NCBI GenBank assembly: GCA_937877605.1
Contig: CALFJA010000002.1
Location: forward strand, 1-37,100
DNA from: an uncultured Prevotellaceae bacterium
Lineage (GTDB): Bacteria > Bacteroidota > Bacteroidia > Bacteroidales > Bacteroidaceae
Direction of reading: 5' to 3'
DNA: 37,100 nt
Shown: in pieces, positions 31,554 to 37,100 of the stretch
Layout of the letters: each line of letters starts with the position of its first letter
How positions within the stretch are numbered: the first letter of the stretch is position 1
Notes under the pieces: model-generated
What the model saw: the letters and a program-made list of their open reading frames with translations, nothing else
The model's database searches: none
Told to the model about the DNA's origin: nothing
Position numbers and translations under genes: made by a program

Positions 31554-32846
31554 TTATTTCACTGCGTGTTTCTTTCCGTCGATGATGTAGATGCCTTTCG
31601 GGAGGCTGCCCTGTGCATCCTTGCTGGAAACCACCCGGCCTGCGAGGTCGTAGACATTCGGGTCGGAAGAAGTCTCATTGGCATTGGCACTGACGCCGTC
31701 GATGCCGGTGAACACCGTCGGGTTGAACTCCTTCAGGTGGGTGATGGCGCTGAAGGCATAGCCGTTCTGGTTGTTGAACAGCGTCCCGTTCCACCAACTG
31801 CTGGTTATCTGGGAGCCCGTATTGCCGTACTCGTTTGCCTCGGGCCACCACCAGAACAGTCCTGTGACATTGTCCCAGCTGTTCAGTTCGGCAATGACGG
31901 CCGAGACGAGATTGGCCTGCCCTGCGTCGGTGTAGGGATAGGTGGAGGTCATGTCGTATTTGGTGGTGCCGGGCAGTGCCCACTGTGCCGGGTAGGCAAA
32001 CTCAACCAGCCACACTTCCTTGGTGCCTTTGTTGTTTTTCAGCCACCTGACGGCGTTGCGCAACTGGTTGGGAATGGTTCCGTGATAGGGCGGATAGTAG
32101 GAGAGTCCCACAACATCGTAGTCCATTGCATAGGTGGTAGCGTTGGTGTAGAACTCCGTCAGGAGATTATAGTTGCGGATGAGTTCGGTGTGGAGCACCA
32201 CCTTAGCCCCTGGGCAAACCTCGCGGCATGCCTTGCTGGCACTGTTGTAGAGGTTGGCAAACCGCTGCCAGCCATCGGTGTAGGTGGTCTTTTTCTGGTT
32301 GGCGGTACTGGTGCCCACCGATCCCCAGAGCATACCGTAGGAAACCTCGTTGCCCACCTGGATGGCGTCGGGCGCTGCTCCATAGTCCTTCAGGACCTGG
32401 AGGGTCTCCTTCGTGTAGTCGTACATCTTGGTTACGAGTTCGTCGTCGCTGAGTGATTTCCAGGCGTCGGGTGTCCATTGGTTGGAAGGGTCGGCCCAAG
32501 TGTCGCTGTAGTGGATGTCAACCAGCAGTTTGAAGCCGTTGTCCTTGATTTCCTTCCCCAGTTTCTTCACATAGTCCAAATCCTGTATGGCACCCCAGGA
32601 ACGCTGGTCGCTTGTGGCTTTCGTCGGGTCGACGAAGAGGCGCACGCGCAGCATGTTCATGCTCTGCTCCTTGAAGAATGCATAGAGGTCGGTTATCTGT
32701 GTGCCGGAGGATGTGTAGTATTTGCTGCCGGCTTCCTTGTATTTGGTGTACATGGAGATGTCGCCGCCCATGTATCGTTGGGCATGGATGCCGATGCCGA
32801 ACGAGAGGAATGCGATGACGAATAGGGTTTTCAGTTTCATTTTCAT
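31554..32846 (-). CDS. GH53 endo-beta-1,4-galactanase with T9SS-like tail
   Basis: This 430-residue protein has a signal peptide (1-22, IGIHAQ) and a GH53 catalytic domain at ~25-375. The domain shows GGDISMYTKY, MLRVRLFVDP, LLVDIHYSDTWADPSNQWTP, AIQVGNEVSYGMLWG with acid/base Glu167, VVGLSYYPPYHG, and WLVEFAYP with nucleophile Glu282. The family cleaves beta-1,4-galactan of type I arabinogalactan and pectin side chains. The C-terminus (VYDLAGRVV...LPKGIYIIDGKKHAVK) is the shared tail. It follows the longer GH53 gene by 33 bases on the same strand, so they form an operon of two paralogues, probably one simple and one modular enzyme acting on the same polymer. Confidence 0.94.
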   Translation of the reverse strand: MKMKLKTLFVIAFLSFGIGIHAQRYMGGDISMYTKYKEAGSKYYTSSGTQITDLYAFFKEQSMNMLRVRLFVDPTKATSDQRSWGAIQDLDYVKKLGKEIKDNGFKLLVDIHYSDTWADPSNQWTPDAWKSLSDDELVTKMYDYTKETLQVLKDYGAAPDAIQVGNEVSYGMLWGSVGTSTANQKKTTYTDGWQRFANLYNSASKACREVCPGAKVVLHTELIRNYNLLTEFYTNATTYAMDYDVVGLSYYPPYHGTIPNQLRNAVRWLKNNKGTKEVWLVEFAYPAQWALPGTTKYDMTSTYPYTDAGQANLVSAVIAELNSWDNVTGLFWWWPEANEYGNTGSQITSSWWNGTLFNNQNGYAFSAITHLKEFNPTVFTGIDGVSANANETSSDPNVYDLAGRVVSSKDAQGSLPKGIYIIDGKKHAVK

Positions 32847-32879
32847 GGTTTTCTATATGGTTTTGTGCTTTTTCCGGGA

Positions 32880-35600
32880 TTATTTCACGATGTATTTCTT
32901 TCCGTCGATGATGTAGACACCCTTCTGCAGTTTGCCTGTGTAGGCCTCGCTGGGCGACAGGCGGCGTCCGTCGAGCAGGTAGATGGTCTTGGTGTTCCAT
33001 GGTGTTGCCGTCGGGTCGGTCAGGCTGTCTATGCCTGTTGTCTCGCCGCTGATGAGAAACGATGCTGCCGTCACCTTCGAGGCAAGCGATGCCGGCACGG
33101 CAAGGTAGGCCTTGTGGGCACCATTGGTGAACGCACCGCCGTTGTCGGCTCCCCAATACCAGCCGAGCGTGCCTGCTTCCTGGGCGGCATTGAGCGACAT
33201 CTTGTAGTATTTGACACCGCCGGTGGTCGTGGCAGCCGTGTCGGAACCCTTCAGGTGGCTGTTCTCGTCGGCCGTACCCTCTTCGTCGGTCAGGGCAAAA
33301 CCGTAGGCCGCCGCCGTTGTGGCATTGAGCACCACGGCGGTACCGGCGGGCACCACGGAGCCGGAACTGTAGGTATGGCTGACCTCTACGCGGCCCGAGG
33401 AGTTGAACTTGTAGGTATAGGCAGTCACGCCGGCGGGCACAGTAAGTGCCGTTGCGCTGTAGTAAGCCGTAGAGTAGAGCATCGACGAAATGGACATCAG
33501 CAGTTCAGTTTGTGTGATGGTGAGTGCGTCGGCGTTGCTCTCGGAGGTGTCCAGGCTGAAGGTGATGCGGTAGGTGCCGTCGACGGGCACGGTGAAGGAC
33601 TGGTTGCCGCTGGCAGGATATTCGCTGATGCCCCATGTGTCGTTGGCGGTTGCCTTGTAGCTGTAGGTGGTTCCTGCCGTGAGCGCACTGGTGGTGACGG
33701 TCAGTGTGTAGACACCGTCGTTGTCGCTGTCGTCCATCTCGTTGGTGAAACCCCAGTCGGAGCCGAACACCTCTTCGCTGCCCAGCACATCGTAGCCCGT
33801 GATGGTGAGGTCGGCTGTCTTGGTCAGCGAGATGGAGAGCGACGGCGTGGTGGAGTTGAAGGTAAAGGTCACGGTGTAGTAGCCGTCTGCAGGCACTTCC
33901 TGCCAGTAGTTGTCAGTGCCCGAGGGGTACTGGTAGGTGTCATAGTCGTGGTCGCCCACCACCTTGCAGGCATACCATCCGGCCGTGATGGGACGGTTGG
34001 TCAGCGTCAGGGTGTAGGTGTCCGAACTGGTCTTCGACATGTTTCTGCCGGTGTTGTCGGTGTTGTTGCCCACATCCCAGTTGGCACCCGTGAGCGATTG
34101 GTCGCCCACGATGGTGTAGACCGTGCCACCGTCGGTGAACGAGTCGGTCACGGTGTAGGTGGAAGTGTCGAGCGTATAGTAGGTGGTCTGGCTCACATTG
34201 GTGAGGTTGCCGGTCTGGTTGCCTGACCCCCAGCTGCCGTTGTTGAAGATGAGGTTCACTGCCGAGCAACTGTTTGTGGTGCAGTAGTCGTCAAGTCCGA
34301 GGTAGTAGTAGGTTGTTCCGCTGACGGTGCGGGTGTCGGTGAGGGGGCCGTAGGTGGTGTCTGCGCCCCACGAGGTGGTGTAGACATGTACATAGGGAGC
34401 CGAGCCGCCGTTGGTGTTGATGTAGATGGCGAACTCGTCGTCCTCTTCTTCCTCCTCTTCGTCGCCTTCATCGTTGAAGGTGGCGAGGGTGGTCAGTGCC
34501 GTACGGGCGCGGCCGGTGCTCTGGTTGAAGAGCGAACCGTTCCACCATCCGTCGCCGGAACTGCGCACGCTGGTGCTGTTTCCATAGGGATTGTCCTCGG
34601 GGAACCACCAGAACAGGCCCTTCACATTGCTGTAGGCGTGCAGCGTGGAGATGAGGTCGGTGGTAAAACTGTTCTGTCCGGCATCGGTGCGTGGGTAGGT
34701 GGAAGTCAGGTCATAGGTGCTTCCTATTCCGTAACTGTTGGCCGAGTAGGCTGTTTCCACAATCCAGATTTTCTTTGCGGGGTAGCGGGTCTGCAGTGTG
34801 TTTAATGCAGTGCCCAGGGTGCTGAGGGTTCCATGATGCTCTGCATAGTAGGACAGGCCGATGACATCGTAGTCGACGCCGGCAGAAGCCATCTTGTCGT
34901 AGAAGTTGGTGAGCACATTGGTCTGCGGTACGCGCTCGGTGTGGAGGATGACTTGTGCGCTGGGGCACTTCGACCGGCAAGCCTGAGAGGCATAGGACAG
35001 CAGGGTGGTGAAGCGGCTCCAGTTGGACGAGGAACTGCTGGTCCAGCACACATAGGTGGGTGTGCCTGTGGTATAGTTGCCCCAGCACATGCCGTAGCTG
35101 ATCTCGTTGCCAATCTGTATGGCGTCGGGGGTGGCACCGTAGTCGATGAGGGTCTGCAGGGCACTCTCGGTGTAGGTCTTTATCTGTGTGTAGAGATTGC
35201 TGTTAGAGAGGTTTTTCCACGCTGCCGGCGTCCATTGGTTGGAGGGGTCGGCATAAGTGTCGCTGTAGTGGAAGTCGAGCAGGAAGTACATGCCGGCGTC
35301 CTTGATGCGTTTGCCGAGCACCTTCACATAGTCCAGGTCCTGACAAACATCGTTGCAGGCAGTACCGTCGGCGTAGGCTCCGGTGGGACTTACAAACAGA
35401 CGGACACGCATGGTGTTCCAGCCCTGGCTCTTGCAGTAGGTGATTAAATCGGAGATGGAAGAGCCTGACGAGGTATAATACTTTTTGTTGGCATTCTCAT
35501 ACTTGGTGAGCATGGAGATGTCGCCGCCGACATACTTTATGGCCTGTGCGTTGACGCTGAGCAGCAGGGCGGTGCCCATGAGGAGTAGAAGTCTCTTCAT
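32880..35600 (-). CDS. Modular GH53 endo-beta-1,4-galactanase fused to CBM26-like and X25-like modules
   Basis: This 906-residue protein has a signal peptide (1-20) and a GH53 domain (~21-375) with acid/base Glu166 (IQIGNEISYG) and nucleophile Glu282 (WIVETAYS). An acidic linker follows (~377-389, nearly all Asp/Glu), then a CBM26-like module (~390-490, YINTNGGSAPYVHVY and LIFNNGSWGSGNQT) and two X25/SusE-like modules (~494-593 and ~600-697; YTIVGDQSLTGANW and YDVLGSEEVFGSDWG). A domain at ~700-850 resembles that in the two module proteins, and the tail is IYLLDGRRL...LQKGVYIIDGKKYIVK. CBM26-like and X25 modules are usually attached to amylases and pullulanases, so their presence on a galactanase is odd. 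They may bind galactan here or hold the enzyme to starch granules or the cell surface. It is the first gene of the two-gene operon. Confidence 0.92.
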   Translation of the reverse strand: MKRLLLLMGTALLLSVNAQAIKYVGGDISMLTKYENANKKYYTSSGSSISDLITYCKSQGWNTMRVRLFVSPTGAYADGTACNDVCQDLDYVKVLGKRIKDAGMYFLLDFHYSDTYADPSNQWTPAAWKNLSNSNLYTQIKTYTESALQTLIDYGATPDAIQIGNEISYGMCWGNYTTGTPTYVCWTSSSSSNWSRFTTLLSYASQACRSKCPSAQVILHTERVPQTNVLTNFYDKMASAGVDYDVIGLSYYAEHHGTLSTLGTALNTLQTRYPAKKIWIVETAYSANSYGIGSTYDLTSTYPRTDAGQNSFTTDLISTLHAYSNVKGLFWWFPEDNPYGNSTSVRSSGDGWWNGSLFNQSTGRARTALTTLATFNDEGDEEEEEEDDEFAIYINTNGGSAPYVHVYTTSWGADTTYGPLTDTRTVSGTTYYYLGLDDYCTTNSCSAVNLIFNNGSWGSGNQTGNLTNVSQTTYYTLDTSTYTVTDSFTDGGTVYTIVGDQSLTGANWDVGNNTDNTGRNMSKTSSDTYTLTLTNRPITAGWYACKVVGDHDYDTYQYPSGTDNYWQEVPADGYYTVTFTFNSTTPSLSISLTKTADLTITGYDVLGSEEVFGSDWGFTNEMDDSDNDGVYTLTVTTSALTAGTTYSYKATANDTWGISEYPASGNQSFTVPVDGTYRITFSLDTSESNADALTITQTELLMSISSMLYSTAYYSATALTVPAGVTAYTYKFNSSGRVEVSHTYSSGSVVPAGTAVVLNATTAAAYGFALTDEEGTADENSHLKGSDTAATTTGGVKYYKMSLNAAQEAGTLGWYWGADNGGAFTNGAHKAYLAVPASLASKVTAASFLISGETTGIDSLTDPTATPWNTKTIYLLDGRRLSPSEAYTGKLQKGVYIIDGKKYIVK

Positions 35601-35648
35601 ATCTGATATAGGTTTTTAGTTTGTTTCAGTTTAAAGGTATATTTGGAG

Positions 35649-35656
35649 CAAAGGTA
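35649..35656 (-). promoter_or_regulatory. -7 box upstream of the galactanase operon
   Basis: TAccTTTG on the minus strand is 49 bases upstream of the ATG, followed by a TTGCTCC-like start region. TTTG at 35669-35672 is closer than the usual -33 spacing, so the upstream element is uncertain. Confidence 0.5.
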
Positions 35657-35779
35657 AGCATTTTGTTACAAACAACCGCACATTTTTTTGTAATTTTAAA
35701 GAATTGGTAAGATTTAAGTAGGCAGTACGATGTCGTGCAGGGGAGTTATGCCATATCATTCTTTCATGTTTCCAGCACT

Positions 35780-35888
35780 CTGATTTCCAACGACTTGCAT
35801 TTGAGCCCCAAACGCGTTCCATTTGGGGCTCAAACGGACACCAATCGGGGCTCAATTGCACTGCGTTTGGGCCTCAGTTGGAAAACGA
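35780..35888. repeat. Dispersed intergenic repeat, copy A
   Basis: About 109 bases matching copy B at 22290-22396 along its length, and copy C more weakly. It contains the dyad GAGCCCCAAACGC ... TTTGGGGCTCAAACG plus GGGGCTCAATTGC and GCGTTTGGGCCTCAG. It lies upstream of the galactanase operon promoter. Confidence 0.7.
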
Positions 35889-35923
35889 CCATCGGAAAGA
35901 CATGGGACAAAGGCAAAGACTTC

Positions 35924-35950
35924 CGATGAAATGGGCGATTTTTGCAGTTT
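35924..35950. repeat. 27-base intergenic repeat beyond a terminator, copy 2
   Basis: Matches 31457-31483 at 23 of 27 positions, with the differences confined to the centre. It lies 24 bases beyond the terminator at 35974-36004. Confidence 0.55.
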
Positions 35951-35973
35951 TTAGCCTCCTTCCGTCAGGATAA

Positions 35974-36004
35974 CAAAAAAGTCCGGCGGGAGGACCGCCG
36001 GACT
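35974..36004 (-). terminator. Intrinsic terminator of the right-edge gene
   Basis: A ten-base stem AGTCCGGCGG/CCGCCGGACT (35980-35989, 35995-36004) with a five-base loop is followed by a T6 run on the minus strand. Confidence 0.9.
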
Positions 36005-36030
36005 TCTTTTATAGGAAAGCAGGGAAGTGC

Positions 36031-37100
36031 TTACTTGAAGAGCACCTTCTTGCCGTTGATTACATAGATGCCGCGTGTGGGCTTGCTCACTTCCATGCCC
36101 TGGAGGTTGTAGATCTTGCCGTTGGTGAGTCGCTCGTCGTTGGTCAGCGAGTCGATGCCAGTGGCCTCGGGTACAACAGCCTTCAGACCGTCCGTACGAT
36201 AGTATCCGCCATTGGTGAACTCGAGGTTCATAGTCTGGTTGGTACCATCGTTGAAGATAATCATGTTGAAGTCGGTATCGTCAACAGCATAGCGATAAAC
36301 GCTGTTGCCGTTGTCGGCTGTGCCAACATATTCGCAGGCATCGCCTGGCCATGCGGCAGAAGCTTTCTGAGGTGCCTTGGCCGGTGCACCTGATGCACCC
36401 ATCCATGTGTAGGCATTGATACTTTCGTCCCAGTCGGCAGGCTTCTCGAAGTAGCAGAATCGCTTGCCTTCAACCCATGTAGCGCAGTCGGGCAATACGA
36501 ACGGAACTTCCTCGCCTTCGATGGTCAGGGTAGCACCTGTTGCGGTGAAGGTTACAGTGAAGGTATATTCACCCGGTTCAATAACGAATGCATTTTCGTT
36601 GTTGCCGTAGATTACATCGTAGTTATTGCCGCCGGATACCGCTTTGTCGTTCTCCTCGGCACCGTAGCGGTTGGTAGTAATCTCGTCCCATCCGCCATTG
36701 TCGCCGTCGTTGACGGCCAGGGCGTTGGTGAAGCTGAAGTAAGCTTTTTCACTGATGTTGCCGCTCCATGTGAAGGAGTTTCCGTCCTTTGTCATCTCTG
36801 TACCGTTGTTTGGCTGCCATCCGCCGAACGGATCGTTGCCCAGGATGTAGAGATGTTCGGGAGCATTGTCGCCTGGCTCTGGAGCTTCTTCGGTGTGTAC
36901 CCACATGTTAAGGTTCGGACCGTCTTCCTTCCAGTTCAGCTCAATGCGATAGGTTCCTGCGGGGAGTACGAATGCATTCTCGCCGGCCTTCAGGTCGTAC
37001 GGGTCGGTGTTGTCGGCAGTGATTGCTTCGTCGGCATTGTAAGCTCCGTAGCGGTTGCTTGCAATTTCGTCCCATGCGTCGGATGAACTTGCCAGTGCAG
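36031..37100 (-). CDS. Multi-module glycan-binding or amylolytic protein, 5' part outside window
   Basis: The frame stays open past the Met at 36906 to the window edge, and the extra 64 codons (WDEIASNRYGAYNADEAI, then GTYRIELNWKEDGP, then MWVHTEEAPEP) continue a module, so the gene begins beyond 37100. Visible: the end of one SusE/F-like module, a second (APEHLYILGNDPFGGWQPNN...ITTNRYGA...YTFTVTFTATGATLTIEG), and a CBM26-like module (YFEKPADW..INAYTWMGAS...WPGDACEYV...MIIFNDGTNQT). The tail is IYNLQGMEV...TRGIYVINGKKVLFK. The first modules closely resemble residues ~667-797 of the 1678-residue protein. The CBM26-like end recalls the amylase, so an upstream GH13 domain is possible but unseen. 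Confidence 0.85.
   Translation of the reverse strand, partial: ALASSSDAWDEIASNRYGAYNADEAITADNTDPYDLKAGENAFVLPAGTYRIELNWKEDGPNLNMWVHTEEAPEPGDNAPEHLYILGNDPFGGWQPNNGTEMTKDGNSFTWSGNISEKAYFSFTNALAVNDGDNGGWDEITTNRYGAEENDKAVSGGNNYDVIYGNNENAFVIEPGEYTFTVTFTATGATLTIEGEEVPFVLPDCATWVEGKRFCYFEKPADWDESINAYTWMGASGAPAKAPQKASAAWPGDACEYVGTADNGNSVYRYAVDDTDFNMIIFNDGTNQTMNLEFTNGGYYRTDGLKAVVPEATGIDSLTNDERLTNGKIYNLQGMEVSKPTRGIYVINGKKVLFK

Noticed and set aside
1..37100. CRISPR array, tRNA or rRNA genes, insertion sequences
   Set aside because: No regularly spaced repeats, no tRNA T-loop and cloverleaf patterns, no transposase or integrase motifs were found on either strand.

Overview
The window looks like chromosome from a Prevotella-like member of the Bacteroidales. 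Supporting signs are -7 boxes of the form TAnnTTTG upstream of several genes, a type IX secretion (T9SS) porU-porV pair, BspA-type leucine-rich repeats, and at least seven secreted proteins sharing one C-terminal tail (GID...IY.LdGr...KGiYi.nGKK.ivK) typical of Prevotella. Only positions 1-6353 are coded on the plus strand; every protein gene after that is on the minus strand.

Left edge (1-6353, plus strand): an AT-rich accessory block. It holds the 3' part of a WG-repeat protein ending in an S1-like RNA-binding domain, a protein resembling AbiGi-type abortive-infection proteins, an AlbA_2/Schlafen-type protein with a RecG-like C-terminal region, and a small XRE regulator preceded by iterated operator-like sites. 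This reads as a defence or stress cassette. It is followed by a BspA-LRR/dockerin/cohesin-like surface protein that lacks a convincing start and signal peptide.

Middle (6554-18720): two overlapping glycosyltransferase genes (GT2 and GT4). Next comes an 827-base intergenic stretch carrying a good candidate small RNA on the plus strand. Then comes the cluster FAH-family hydrolase, porU, porV, ispF, with very tight spacing. The housekeeping operon rplM-rpsI-rpsB-tsf follows, with a well-structured RNA leader in front of rplM and a second structured spacer in front of rpsB.

Right half (18860-37100): secreted polysaccharide-degrading and glycan-binding proteins without any susC/susD pair in view. 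They are a GH13 alpha-amylase with two CBM26-like modules, two very modular beta-sandwich proteins (774 and 1678 residues) resembling SusE/SusF starch-binding repeats, two tandem GH53 endo-beta-1,4-galactanases, and the 3' part of another module protein running off the right edge. All carry Sec-type signal peptides where the N-terminus is visible, and T9SS-like tails. The PorU sortase and PorV shuttle encoded in the same window are therefore the likely export and anchoring machinery for these enzymes and binders.

The most interesting signals are: the array of about a dozen WYG-containing modules; a 579-bp perfectly identical block shared by the two module proteins, starting near the signal-peptide end; starch-type modules fused to a galactanase; the candidate small RNA; the nested-helix L13 leader; a dispersed ~110-bp intergenic repeat; and the WG-repeat/S1 fusion in the left cassette.
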